The notes under the pieces: model-generated
Database searches by the model: none
Told to the model about the DNA's origin: nothing
Seen by the model: the letters and a program-made list of their open reading frames with translations, nothing else
NCBI RefSeq assembly: GCF_021026315.1
Contig: NZ_JAJNCX010000014.1
Coordinates: forward strand, 59,541 to 123,540
Source: Rhizobium sp. C4
GTDB taxonomy: Bacteria > Pseudomonadota > Alphaproteobacteria > Rhizobiales > Rhizobiaceae
Direction of reading: 5' to 3'
Length of the DNA stretch: 64,000 bases
In this document: positions 45,048 to 53,950 of the stretch, piece by piece
How positions within the stretch are numbered: position 1 is the stretch's first letter
Layout of the letters: every line of letters begins with the position of its first letter
Position numbers and translations under genes: made by a program

Positions 45048-45854
45048 TCAGGCAACCCAGCCGAGGCCGAGCATGCCGAAAAGCGCGATGCCGAGGATGA
45101 TGCGGTAGATCGCAAACGCCGTGAAGCGGTTCGAGCGTATATAGCCGAGCAGCCACTTGACCGAGACGAAGGCGGTGATCATCGAGACGATGAAGGCGAT
45201 GCCGAGCAGCGTCCAGTTTTCCGGCGGCGCATTTTCGAGCTTTGCCGCCTTCAGCGACTTCAGGATTTCATAGCCGCTCGCCGCATACATGGTCGGAATG
45301 CCGACTAGGAAGGCGAATTCGGTCGCCGCCGCACGATTGCCGGTGCCGAAGAGCATGGCGGCGAAGATCGTGGCGCCCGAGCGCGAGGTGCCGGGGAAGA
45401 TGCCGGCGACGATCTGCGCCAGACCGACGATGATGGCGACCGGCCAGGTGATCTTAGCGCTTTCCGGACGGCGCGCAGCGATCTGCTCGGCAACAATCAT
45501 CCAGATGCCGCCGATGATCAGCGCCCAGGCAATCGGCACAACGCTTTCCGGCAGCTTGAAGCCGAGCTTGGTGGCGACGAGGCCGAGAATGGCGGTGATG
45601 AGGAAGGCGGCGATCAGCTTCAGCAGATAGTCGCGGTTCTTCGGATCGTTGAAGCCCAGAAGCAGGGAGAGAATGCGCTGCCAGTAGAGGAAGGTGACTG
45701 CAAGGATCGCGCCGGCCTGGATGACGATGTTGAACATGTCGGATCGTGCGCCGAGCCACTGTTCGGCGATCAGCAGGTGGCCGGTCGAGGAGATCGGCAG
45801 AAACTCCGTGATCCCTTCGATGAGCCCTAGAAGAATTGCATTGATATAGTCCAT
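45048..45854 (-). CDS. uppP: Undecaprenyl-diphosphatase
   Basis: Removes a phosphate from undecaprenyl diphosphate so that the lipid carrier can be reused in peptidoglycan and O-antigen synthesis; overproduction gives bacitracin resistance. The 268-residue membrane protein has the two signature motifs EGITEFLPISSTGH (residues 13-26) and PGTSRSGATIFAAML. The length is normal. It is on the same strand as the 44604-44954 gene and divergent from the GST gene. Confidence 0.95.
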   Translation of the reverse strand: MDYINAILLGLIEGITEFLPISSTGHLLIAEQWLGARSDMFNIVIQAGAILAVTFLYWQRILSLLLGFNDPKNRDYLLKLIAAFLITAILGLVATKLGFKLPESVVPIAWALIIGGIWMIVAEQIAARRPESAKITWPVAIIVGLAQIVAGIFPGTSRSGATIFAAMLFGTGNRAAATEFAFLVGIPTMYAASGYEILKSLKAAKLENAPPENWTLLGIAFIVSMITAFVSVKWLLGYIRSNRFTAFAIYRIILGIALFGMLGLGWVA

Positions 45855-46041
45855 CGATGTCTCCGTGGGACCATGATTGCAGTGGAACAGCCGCCGGCGG
45901 GGATGATCGGGAGAGGCAGGGGTCCTGGCCTGAGAGGCGGCACAGGCAAGCTGCCGGCCGGATCATTCAGAGCGGACTGTCATGAAATGACCTCTTTATG
46001 AGATTTGAAGATGCTAAAGGACGGCGAATCGCGGAATTGGC

Positions 46042-46057
46042 AAAAGCTATAGCTTTT
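46042..46057. promoter_or_regulatory. Perfect 16-bp palindrome in the uppP/GST intergenic region
   Basis: AAAAGCTATAGCTTTT is a perfect palindrome 84 bp before the GST ATG and 188 bp upstream of uppP. It is located in a 286-bp divergent region and looks like a regulator-binding site. I do not recognise its owner. Confidence 0.4.
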
Positions 46058-46140
46058 CTTAAACCCTGGGCGCTAGGATTTTGTAAACGAATGCGCGCAG
46101 GCCCCCCAGGGAGCGCCCAAACCGGACCGAAACGGGATCA

Positions 46141-46833
46141 ATGCCAGTACTTTACCATCACACCATGTCGTCCGCCTCGCGGTTCATCCGCCTGGTCCTC
46201 GGGGAATATGGTCTGCCCGTCGAACTGACGGAAGAACAGCCCTGGGAGATGCGCAAGGATTTCATCAAGCTCAATCCGGCGGGAACCCTGCCGGTGCTGT
46301 TGGACGACAACATGCGCGCCTTGTGCGGGGCCATGGTGATCTCGGAGTTTCTCGACGAGACGTCGGGCATCCTCAAGCGCGACAAGCGGCTGCTTGCCGA
46401 AGACCCGTTCCAGCGCGCCGAGATCCGTCGGCTGACGGAGTGGTTTCTGGTGAAGATGGAAGCCGATGTGACGAAGCCGCTGGTGCGCGAGCGTATCTTC
46501 AAGCTGCAGATGCCGCCGACGCTCGGCGGTGGTGCGCCGGACTCGAAAATCCTGCGCATGGCGCGCGGCAATATCCGCCAGCACATGAAATATATCTCAT
46601 GGCTCGCGAGCTCCCGGACGTATCTCGCCGGAAGCCGCCTGAGCTATGCGGATCTCGCCGCCGCTGCGGCGCTGTCGGAACTCGACTATCTCGGCGAAAT
46701 CACCTGGGCGGAAGCCCCGCAGGCGCGTGACTGGTATCAGCGCATCAAGTCGCGCCCCTCGTTCCGGCCGCTTCTGACCGAGCGCGTGCGCGGCGTTACC
46801 CCCGTCTCGCACTATGCCGATCTCGATTTCTGA
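46141..46833 (+). CDS. Glutathione S-transferase-family protein
   Basis: A 230-residue protein with an N-terminal thioredoxin-like domain (YHHTMSSASRFIRLVLGEYG, and NPAGTLPVLLDDN that binds glutathione) and an all-helical C-terminal domain ending with YADLAAAAALSELDYLG. Such proteins detoxify electrophiles or act in stress; the substrate is unknown. The ATG follows a short leader 84 bp past the AAAAGCTATAGCTTTT palindrome. It is followed 37 bp on by queG on the same strand, but the functions do not obviously connect. Confidence 0.88.
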   Translation: MPVLYHHTMSSASRFIRLVLGEYGLPVELTEEQPWEMRKDFIKLNPAGTLPVLLDDNMRALCGAMVISEFLDETSGILKRDKRLLAEDPFQRAEIRRLTEWFLVKMEADVTKPLVRERIFKLQMPPTLGGGAPDSKILRMARGNIRQHMKYISWLASSRTYLAGSRLSYADLAAAAALSELDYLGEITWAEAPQARDWYQRIKSRPSFRPLLTERVRGVTPVSHYADLDF

Positions 46834-46870
46834 TCTCGCCCGGCTTGCCCGGAACGGCTAGAGTCCGGTC

Positions 46871-48043
46871 ATGGCCGAGGGAAACGACAAGCTGAAAGCG
46901 TTCATCAGGGCCGAGGCGATGCGTCTCGGCTTTTCAGCTATGCGCATCACGCCCGCCGAGGCCTCCGAACGGCTGGCCGATGACCTCTCCGGCTTCGTCA
47001 GCGCCGGCTTTCACGGCAGCATGGACTGGATGGCGGAGACGGCCGAGCGTCGCACGGACCCGAAAACGCTCTGGCCGGAGGCCAGAAGCGTCGTCGTTCT
47101 CGCGATGAACTACGGCCCGGAGGGCGATCCGCTCGCGGCAACGCGGATGCCAGATCGCGGCAATATCTCCGTCTATGCCCGCAACCGCGACTATCACGAC
47201 ATCATCAAGGGCAAGCTCAAGGAGCTGGCCGGCAAGATTGCCAGCCGTGCGGGCGCGGATGTGAAGGTCTTTGTCGATACAGCACCAGTGATGGAAAAGC
47301 CGCTCGCCATGCAGGCGGGCCTCGGCTGGCAGGGCAAGCACACCAATCTCGTCAGCCGCGAACTCGGCTCCTGGTTCTTCCTCGGCTCGATCTTCACGAC
47401 TGCGGAGATTGCCCCCGATGCACCGGAGACGGATCATTGCGGTTCCTGCCGCGCCTGTCTCGATGCCTGCCCGACACAGGCCTTTCCGGCGCCCGGCCGG
47501 ATCGACGCGCGGCGCTGCATCTCCTATCTCACCATCGAGCACAAGGGCATGATCGCGCCTGAGTTCCGCCATGCGATGGGAAACCGCATCTATGGCTGCG
47601 ACGATTGTCTGGCCGCCTGCCCATGGAACAAGTTTGCGCAGTCGGCAAGCGAGATGAAGCTCCAGGCGCGGGCCGATCTGCAGGCGCCGAAGCTCGATTT
47701 CCTCCTGACGCTCGACGATGCCGCCTTCCGCAGCCTCTTCACCGGCTCGCCGATCAAGCGGATCGGCCGCAACCGCTTCATCCGCAATTGCCTGATTGCT
47801 GCGGGAAATTCACGGGACGCGAGCCTTGCCGGCCTCTGTCGGCTCCTGCTGGGCGATAATGATGCCGCTGTCCGCGCCACGGCGCTCTGGGCCTTGGCGG
47901 AGATTCAAGGCGTGGAGGCAGCCCGTCGGGCCCTTCCCAACAGCGAATGCGATCCTATAGTGCTCGGCGAATTGGAATCGCTGGGACAAAAAGATGACAT
48001 TGACGATCTTCGGCTGCGGCTATTCGGGCAAGGCGATCGCTGA
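46871..48043 (+). CDS. queG: Epoxyqueuosine reductase
   Basis: Reduces epoxyqueuosine to queuosine in tRNA with a cobalamin and two [4Fe-4S] clusters. The first half holds the cobalamin-binding fold with [20 protein letters not shown] (the catalytic Asp lies in this block). The ferredoxin-like motifs [16 protein letters not shown] and [14 protein letters not shown] supply the cluster cysteines. A C-terminal HEAT-like region follows. 390 residues is the normal length. The last 50 bp overlap the next gene. Confidence 0.95.
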   Translation: MAEGNDKLKAFIRAEAMRLGFSAMRITPAEASERLADDLSGFVSAGFHGSMDWMAETAERRTDPKTLWPEARSVVVLAMNYGPEGDPLAATRMPDRGNISVYARNRDYHDIIKGKLKELAGKIASRAGADVKVFVDTAPVMEKPLAMQAGLGWQGKHTNLVSRELGSWFFLGSIFTTAEIAPDAPETDHCGSCRACLDACPTQAFPAPGRIDARRCISYLTIEHKGMIAPEFRHAMGNRIYGCDDCLAACPWNKFAQSASEMKLQARADLQAPKLDFLLTLDDAAFRSLFTGSPIKRIGRNRFIRNCLIAAGNSRDASLAGLCRLLLGDNDAAVRATALWALAEIQGVEAARRALPNSECDPIVLGELESLGQKDDIDDLRLRLFGQGDR

Positions 48044-48878
48044 GGCCTGTGGCGATCTCTTGGGCCCCGTTGCGGGAACGACGCGTTCGCCGGAAAAGGC
48101 AGCGCGCCTGAAATCGGTTGGCATTGACGCTTATATATATGGTGGCGGCGAACCGGATGCGGCGCTTGCCGCCCGGCTTCTGCAAACCACCCATCTCGTC
48201 CAGTCCATCGCGCCGGGGGCGGAGAGCGATCCGCTGCTGCAACTGGGTGCCGCACGGCTTTCCGCGCTCATGCCGAAGCTCGAATGGGTCGGGTATCTCT
48301 CGACCGTCGGCGTCTATGGCGATCATGACGGCGCCTGGGTGGATGAGGAGACGCCGTGCAGGCCCGTCTCCCGCCGCTCGGTCGAGCGCGTCGAGGCGGA
48401 GGAGGGGTGGCTCGCCTTTTCAAAGAGTGCCGGCCTGCCGGTCGCCATCCTCAGACTGTCTGGAATTTACGGCCCCGGCCGCAACGGCTTCGTCAATCTG
48501 GCCGAGGGCACGGCCAAGCGCATCGTCAAGAAGGATCAGGTGTTCAACCGCATCCGTGTCGAGGACATCGGTGCGGCCACCCGTTTTCTGGCGGAGCGGA
48601 AACTTGCCGGCATATATAATGTCACGGATGACGAGCCGGCGCCGCCACAGGATGTCGTGACCTACGCGGCCGGCCTGATGGGCGTGGCGCCGCCGCCGGA
48701 AACCGACTTCGAAACGGCGGAACTCAGCCCCATGGCGCGCTCGTTCTACGGCGAGAACAAGCGTGTCTCCAACCGCAAGATCCGTGACCTTGGCTTCGTT
48801 TTCGCATATCCGGACTACCGGCTCTCGCTCGAAAACCTCTGGAAATGTGGCAATTGGCAGCCACAATCGAGAATGTGA
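47994..48878 (+). CDS. NAD(P)-binding epimerase/dehydratase-like protein
   Basis: A 294-residue Rossmann-fold protein similar to the atypical SDR YeeZ-type proteins. The N-terminal [17 protein letters not shown] contains the glycine-rich loop (GCGYSG). [14 protein letters not shown] and [17 protein letters not shown] match the typical C-terminal substrate domain. The catalytic YxxxK pair of classical SDRs is not evident. Its start lies in the end of queG, so the pair is coupled. The substrate is unknown. Confidence 0.82.
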   Translation: MTLTIFGCGYSGKAIAEACGDLLGPVAGTTRSPEKAARLKSVGIDAYIYGGGEPDAALAARLLQTTHLVQSIAPGAESDPLLQLGAARLSALMPKLEWVGYLSTVGVYGDHDGAWVDEETPCRPVSRRSVERVEAEEGWLAFSKSAGLPVAILRLSGIYGPGRNGFVNLAEGTAKRIVKKDQVFNRIRVEDIGAATRFLAERKLAGIYNVTDDEPAPPQDVVTYAAGLMGVAPPPETDFETAELSPMARSFYGENKRVSNRKIRDLGFVFAYPDYRLSLENLWKCGNWQPQSRM

Positions 48879-49203
48879 ACTACCTTAGCGCGAGATTATG
48901 AATTCTTTAACCCTGAATTTATTCCCATTTGCCTTTTTGAGAAAGGAATTCCGGCTTTCTTCGTGAATGAAGCCGGAATTGGAATATTCGTCTCGCACTC
49001 TCCAGCTCATGTATAGGAAACATTGAATCTTCTGCGAAAATTCCCACAAGGTATTTGCGCGTCATCATTTCAGGTCGCAATTAGTTTGCGCAAAATATTT
49101 CAGTCTGTAACAGTCCGTGAACGGTTGTGGCACTTTTCGGCCATTTTTGACCCGTTGAAGCTCATTCCAGAGAAAAGTTTTCCCAATCTGGAGAGTAACT
49201 GAA
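48879..49203. other. 325-bp intergenic leader region of rlpA
   Basis: Between the epimerase and rlpA. It contains a perfect 11-bp hairpin, AATTCCGGCTT (48948-48958) with AAGCCGGAATT (48971-48981), not followed by T residues, and a generally AT-rich segment around 49040-49190 that is likely the rlpA promoter. I see no gene or RNA family signature in it. Confidence 0.5.
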
Positions 49204-49569
49204 ATGGCATTCCGATTTCGCACTCTGGCCACCGGCCTGTTCATGGGTCTCGGCCTGGTGTCTGCAACCGGAGAGGCATATGCCCGCGGCTGTGGCGGCG
49301 CTTCCTGGTACGCGGCGCATTCCAAGACCGCCTCCGGCGAGCGGATGAACCCATCGCGGCTCACGGCAGCGCACCGGTCTCTCGCCTTCGGCACGAAGCT
49401 TCGTGTCACCAACATGCGCAACGGCTCCAGCGTCGTCGTTCGCGTCAACGATCGCGGCCCGTTCATTCGCGGCCGGGTTCTCGATCTGTCGAAGGGCGCT
49501 GCAAGCTCTCTCAACATGGTCAGCAGCGGCACAGCCAAGGTCTGCTACGAGGTCGTCGCTGAACGCTGA
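49204..49569 (+). CDS. RlpA-family septal lytic transglycosylase/lipoprotein-like protein
   Basis: A small 121-residue double-psi beta-barrel protein. After a Sec signal peptide (residues 1 to about 28, ending near AYARG) comes [35 protein letters not shown] and [21 protein letters not shown], the RlpA catalytic Asp region. It lacks a SPOR domain and a lipobox cysteine, so it is a short, soluble periplasmic member. RlpA enzymes cleave denuded glycan strands at the division site. GGAGAG precedes the ATG. Confidence 0.9.
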   Translation: MAFRFRTLATGLFMGLGLVSATGEAYARGCGGASWYAAHSKTASGERMNPSRLTAAHRSLAFGTKLRVTNMRNGSSVVVRVNDRGPFIRGRVLDLSKGAASSLNMVSSGTAKVCYEVVAER

Positions 49570-49654
49570 AGCCCGGTCCTGCTTGCTCTCGGCCCGTTTC
49601 ACCGCTAACGAAGCGCAGAAACGCCCCGATGGGCAATGATGGAGATGGGCAACC

Positions 49655-50947
49655 ATGCGACTTGGCGGACGACTGGCAGGGGCGATCGAGGTTCTTGACG
49701 ATATCGAGACGAGACGTCGCCCTGTCGCGGACGCGCTGAAGGACTGGGGCCTCTCCCACCGCTTCGCCGGCTCCGGCGACCGCGCCGCCATCGGCAACAT
49801 CGTCTATGATGCGTTGCGCATGAAACTCTCTCACGCCTGGCTTCTGGACGATGATAGCGCCCTGACGCTTGGCTATGCGGTCATGTTCCGCCAATGGGAC
49901 TTCACGCCGGAGGCGCTGGCTGCCGAACTTGACGGCGACCGCTTTGCCCCCGCGCCTCTTCCCGAAGAGCGCCTGAAGGCGCTGGCGGAGCGGCAGATCG
50001 AAGATGCGCCGCTTCACGTTCAGGGCGACATTCCCGAATGGGCGGTTGCCTCCTTCGAACGCAATTTCGCCGATAACTGGCTCAACGAGGCCAGGGCGCT
50101 GACGGCGCGCCCCTCGCTCGACCTTCGCGTCAATACGCTGAAGGCCGATCGCGGCAAGGTCGTTCACGCGCTGGAACGTGCAGGTGCGGAAGCCTGCCGC
50201 CTTGCCCCGCAGGGCGTACGCGTCGCGGCCGGCAAGCTGTCCGACCGCCTGCCCAATGTGACGGCCGAGCTTTCCTTCGCCAAGGGCTGGTTCGAGGTGC
50301 AGGACGAGGGCTCGCAGCTCGTTGCCGGTCTCGTGATGGCGCAGGAGGGCGAACAGATCCTCGATTATTGCGCCGGCGGCGGCGGCAAGACGCTCGCGCT
50401 TTCGGCCATCATGCACAACAAGGGCCAGGTCCATGCCTATGACGCGGACCGCAAGCGTCTTTCTCCCATCATCGAGCGCCTGAAGCGCGCCGGGACGCGC
50501 AATGTCCAGGTCCATGACGGTCTGCCGGCGCTGAAACCCTATATCGGCAAGTTCGACCGCGTGCTGATCGACGCGCCCTGCACCGGCACGGGCACCTGGC
50601 GGCGCCGTCCCGACACGAAATGGCGACTGACGGAAAAGAACCTCGGCGAGCGCGTGGCGCAGCAGCGCGAGGTGCTGGAGGCGGCAATATCGTATGTCCG
50701 CCCAGGCGGGCATCTTGCCTATGTCACCTGCTCGCTGCTGCCGCAGGAAAATCAGGAGCAGGTGCAGGGCTTCCTGTCTGCCCATCCGGAATTCGAACTC
50801 CGCTCCTCCCAGCCCGACTTTGCGACACTGACGGGGCAGAGCGCGGTCATGCCGCTCGATGCGAACGGGACCGGCGTGACGCTGTCGCCCGCCACGACCG
50901 ACACCGACGGCTTCTATTTCTGCATGCTGCAGCGCCGCGCCGGATAG
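49655..50947 (+). CDS. 16S rRNA (cytosine-C5)-methyltransferase, RsmB-like
   Basis: SAM-dependent methylation of cytosine in rRNA. The first ~135 residues are the NusB-like RNA-binding region of RsmB, then the Rossmann domain with YCAGGGGKTLAL (SAM binding). The two catalytic cysteines lie in DAPCTGTGTW near 308 and VTCSLLPQENQEQV near 358. Length 430 residues. GGAGATGGGCAACC precedes the ATG. Close relatives include RsmF and NSUN types; RsmB is the best guess. Confidence 0.9.
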   Translation: MRLGGRLAGAIEVLDDIETRRRPVADALKDWGLSHRFAGSGDRAAIGNIVYDALRMKLSHAWLLDDDSALTLGYAVMFRQWDFTPEALAAELDGDRFAPAPLPEERLKALAERQIEDAPLHVQGDIPEWAVASFERNFADNWLNEARALTARPSLDLRVNTLKADRGKVVHALERAGAEACRLAPQGVRVAAGKLSDRLPNVTAELSFAKGWFEVQDEGSQLVAGLVMAQEGEQILDYCAGGGGKTLALSAIMHNKGQVHAYDADRKRLSPIIERLKRAGTRNVQVHDGLPALKPYIGKFDRVLIDAPCTGTGTWRRRPDTKWRLTEKNLGERVAQQREVLEAAISYVRPGGHLAYVTCSLLPQENQEQVQGFLSAHPEFELRSSQPDFATLTGQSAVMPLDANGTGVTLSPATTDTDGFYFCMLQRRAG

Positions 50948-50956
50948 GCTCCGCAG

Positions 50957-50973
50957 TCTAGAATTGCTCAAAA
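50957..50973. promoter_or_regulatory. ICE-like (Irr box) motif before the iron cluster
   Basis: TCTAGAATTGCTCAAAA matches the rhizobial iron-control element TTTAGAA-N3-TTCTAAA at 11 of 14 positions by eye. It is 10 bp upstream of a TTGACA hexamer (50983-50988) in the region leading to the imelysin gene, which fits iron-dependent control by Irr. The match was made by eye, so it is a candidate. Confidence 0.45.
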
Positions 50974-50982
50974 CAAGAGTAT

Positions 50983-51011
50983 TTGACACAAGTTTATTTG
51001 TGAGTCATGAA
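50983..51011 (+). promoter_or_regulatory. Candidate promoter of the imelysin operon, with overlapping CACAA palindrome
   Basis: TTGACA at 50983-50988 and a weak -10 (CATGAA, 51006-51011) are spaced by 17 bp, and CACAA-N6-TTGTG (50987-51002) lies between them as a possible operator. The -10 match is only 3 of 6, so the promoter is tentative. Confidence 0.3.
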
Positions 51012-51071
51012 AGCGCCGTATCAACCGAGCTCGTCCAGTCCATGGGCCGGCCCGCGGAAGGAGCTTTCATC

Positions 51072-52343
51072 ATGAGACAATTCATTGCTGGCGCGGTCCT
51101 GGTCGCCGCTGCCGCAACCCAACCCTTTGCTGCTCAGGCGGCCTCTGATCCGGCAGCAGTCGTTCAGCATTACCGCGAAATTGCGCATGCCGACTACGAG
51201 GACGCGCTGACGGGTGCGAAGGCGCTCGACAAGGCGGTCAACGCATTCCTGGCGGCTCCCTCCGAAGCCGGCCTCAAGGCCGCGCGCGCTGCCTGGATCG
51301 CCGCCCGCCCGGCCTACATGCAGACCGAGCACTACCGCTTCGGCAACCCGGTGGTCGACGAGTGGGAAGGCAAGGTCAATGCCTGGCCGCTGGACGAAGG
51401 CCTGATCGACTATGTCGACACCGCCTCCTACGGCACCGAGCGCGATGAAAACCCGCTCTATACCGCCAATGTCATCGCCAACAAGACGATCACCATAAAC
51501 GGCAAGCCGGTCGATGCTTCGCATCTGACACCGGACTTCCTGGCCAATACGCTGCATTCGGCCGGCGGTATCGATGCCAATGTGGCAACCGGATATCATG
51601 CTATCGAATTCCTGCTCTGGGGTCAGGATCTGAATGGCACGGGTCCCGGCGCCGGCAACCGTCCCTACACCGACTATGACCTGAAGAATTGCACGCATGG
51701 CAATTGCGACCGCCGTGCCGAGTATCTGCGCTCCGCCTCGTCGCTGCTGGTTTCCGACCTTGCCGACATGGTCAAGAATTTCGAGCCGGGCGGCGATGCC
51801 GCCAAGGTTCTGACCGAAAACCCGAAGCAGGGCCTCACGGCACTTCTCACGGGCATGGGCTCGCTCTCCTATGGTGAACTCGCCGGCGAGCGCATGAAGC
51901 TCGGCCTGCTGCTGCACGATCCGGAAGAGGAGCAGGATTGCTTCTCAGACAACACCTTCAATTCGCACTATTACGACATGGTCGGCATCATGACCGGCTA
52001 TACGGGCGAATATACCCGCCTCGACGGGAAGAAGATGGCCGGTCCCTCCATCCGCGACCTGCTTCAGGCGAAGGATCCGGCCGTCGCCAAGGAGCTTCAG
52101 GGCAAGCTCGATGTCACCATGGCGGCCATGGAAGCGCTGAAGAAGCGCGGCGAGACGGTCGAAGCCTATGACCAGATGATCGCTGAAGGCAACAAGGACG
52201 GCAATGCGACCGTTCAGAAGGCGATCGACGGTCTCATCGACCAGACGAAGTCGATCCAGCGCACCGTCACCGCGCTTGGCCTCGACGAGATCAAGGTCGG
52301 TTCCTCGAAGAGCCTCGACGACCCCAATTCGGTCTTCAAGTGA
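51072..52343 (+). CDS. Imelysin-family periplasmic iron-associated protein
   Basis: A 423-residue exported protein (signal MRQFIAGAVLVAAAATQPFA, cleavage after AQA) of the imelysin (IrpA/ICMP) family. It carries the family GxHxxE motif as G174-Y-H176-A-I-E179. These proteins are iron-regulated and implicated in iron uptake rather than the protease role after which they were named. The ATG at 51072 has GAAGGAGCTTTC upstream; the long frame from 50964 is discarded. First gene of a four-gene unit like Pseudomonas PA4370-PA4373, as I recall it. Confidence 0.9.
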   Translation: MRQFIAGAVLVAAAATQPFAAQAASDPAAVVQHYREIAHADYEDALTGAKALDKAVNAFLAAPSEAGLKAARAAWIAARPAYMQTEHYRFGNPVVDEWEGKVNAWPLDEGLIDYVDTASYGTERDENPLYTANVIANKTITINGKPVDASHLTPDFLANTLHSAGGIDANVATGYHAIEFLLWGQDLNGTGPGAGNRPYTDYDLKNCTHGNCDRRAEYLRSASSLLVSDLADMVKNFEPGGDAAKVLTENPKQGLTALLTGMGSLSYGELAGERMKLGLLLHDPEEEQDCFSDNTFNSHYYDMVGIMTGYTGEYTRLDGKKMAGPSIRDLLQAKDPAVAKELQGKLDVTMAAMEALKKRGETVEAYDQMIAEGNKDGNATVQKAIDGLIDQTKSIQRTVTALGLDEIKVGSSKSLDDPNSVFK

Positions 52344-52384
52344 GATCGGGAGAGCCGGCCCTTTGCGGGCCGGCTGCATATGCG

Positions 52385-53950
52385 ATGTCGAAAACTGCTT
52401 CGTCCAAGGCCGTCCGGCCCCCCCGCCTCCGTCTTTGGACGTCAGCCACGGCTCTCTGCTTCGCAGCGGGGGCCGTCGGTCTTTGTGCGATCGGCATTCC
52501 TGGCGCGCGCGCCGCCGAGAGCGGCTATTCCGAGGCCGATGCCGAGCGGGTTCGTGCCGTCACCGCGCCGACTGCGGATTTCAGCCGGCCGGAAGCGCAT
52601 GAGACGCTCTCGGGCGGCGCCGGCACCTTTGCGGGCAGGTCCGATGCCAAGGCGATGAGCCATCCGGACGCAACGCTGGACGACAAGGGTGTCGAAAACT
52701 TCCGGCTCGGCTTTGCCCTTTTCAAGAAGATGTGGGTGCAAGCCCCGTCGTCGACCCAGGCCTCCGATGGGCTCGGGCCGCTCTTCAACGCGCGCTCCTG
52801 CCAGAGCTGCCACGTCCGCGACGGCCGCGGACGACCGCCGGAGGGCGGTGCCGGCAGCCAGTCCTTCCTCTTCCGTCTCGCTCGGACCCCGGCCAGCGAC
52901 ACCGAGCGCGCTGCCCTTGCTGCGCACGAACATTTGAACTTTCCCGACCCCATTTATGGCCAGCAATTGCAGGAGCAGGGCGTCACGGGCCTGAAAGGGG
53001 AGGGCCGCCCGGTCATCACCTATGGCGAAAAGGCCGTGACGCTGGCCGGTGGCGACACGGTGACGCTCCGCGTGCCCACCTATTCCGTCGTCGATCTCGC
53101 CTATGGTCCTCTCGATCCGGCAACGACGCTTTCTCCGCGCATCGCGCAGAGCCTTGCGGGCATGGGCCTGCTGGAGGCCATTCCCGAGGCGCAGATCCTG
53201 GCTGGCGCCGATCGGCAGGCGAAATCGAACGACGGCGTTCACGGCAGGCCCAATCACGTTCGAGATCCGAAGACGGACGAGATCCTCATCGGCCGCTTCG
53301 GCTGGAAGGCGCAGAACCCGACGGTGCGGGCGCAGGCCGCCGCCGCACTGTCGTCGGATATCGGCATTTCCTCTCCCGATGCGCCGGATCCCTATGGCGA
53401 CTGCACGCAGGCCGAAGCCGCATGCCGCAAGATGCCGAACGGTGTGCAGAAGCGGTTTGGGGACACCGAGGCGCCCGATCCCGTCCTCGACCTGCTGACC
53501 GCCTACACGGCCAATCTCGCGGTGCCGGCGCGGCGCGATGTCGACCAACCGGACGTGCTCGCCGGCAAGGCGCTGTTCCATCAGGCTGGCTGCGCCACCT
53601 GCCACACGCCGAAATTCGTCACCGCGCGCAAGACCGCCGAACCACAGCATGCTTTCCAGTTGATCTGGCCCTATAGCGATCTGCTGCTGCACGATATGGG
53701 CGCTGATCTGGCCGATGGACAGCAGGTCGGCGATGCGACCGGCCGGGAATGGCGCACGGCGCCGCTCTGGGGTATAGGTCTCGCGCAAACCGTCAACGGT
53801 TATCAGGCGTATCTGCATGATGGCCGCGCACGCACGCTGGAAGAGGCAATCCTCTGGCATGGCGGCGAAGGCGAGGGCGCCCGCAACGCCTATGCCGCGA
53901 TGCAAAGGGCGGACCGGCAGAAGCTATTGAAATTTCTGGGATCACTGTGA
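52385..53950 (+). CDS. Di-haem c-type oxidoreductase (DUF1111 family)
   Basis: A periplasmic electron-transfer protein. After an N-terminal basic stretch and a signal helix (ALCFAAGAVGLCAIGIPGA), the mature 480-odd residues carry two haem c sites, CQSCH near 139 and CATCH near 402, the pattern of the so-called di-haem thiol oxidoreductases found beside imelysins. ATG 52385 (MSKTASSKAV) is chosen; a GTG at 52340 overlaps the imelysin stop but adds residues before the signal. The TGATG at the end couples it to the next gene. The role may be redox handling of iron. Confidence 0.88.
   Translation: MSKTASSKAVRPPRLRLWTSATALCFAAGAVGLCAIGIPGARAAESGYSEADAERVRAVTAPTADFSRPEAHETLSGGAGTFAGRSDAKAMSHPDATLDDKGVENFRLGFALFKKMWVQAPSSTQASDGLGPLFNARSCQSCHVRDGRGRPPEGGAGSQSFLFRLARTPASDTERAALAAHEHLNFPDPIYGQQLQEQGVTGLKGEGRPVITYGEKAVTLAGGDTVTLRVPTYSVVDLAYGPLDPATTLSPRIAQSLAGMGLLEAIPEAQILAGADRQAKSNDGVHGRPNHVRDPKTDEILIGRFGWKAQNPTVRAQAAAALSSDIGISSPDAPDPYGDCTQAEAACRKMPNGVQKRFGDTEAPDPVLDLLTAYTANLAVPARRDVDQPDVLAGKALFHQAGCATCHTPKFVTARKTAEPQHAFQLIWPYSDLLLHDMGADLADGQQVGDATGREWRTAPLWGIGLAQTVNGYQAYLHDGRARTLEEAILWHGGEGEGARNAYAAMQRADRQKLLKFLGSL

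Noticed and set aside
50469..50961. Frames overlapping the end of rsmB
   Set aside because: They are alternative-frame shadows of the intact methyltransferase gene.
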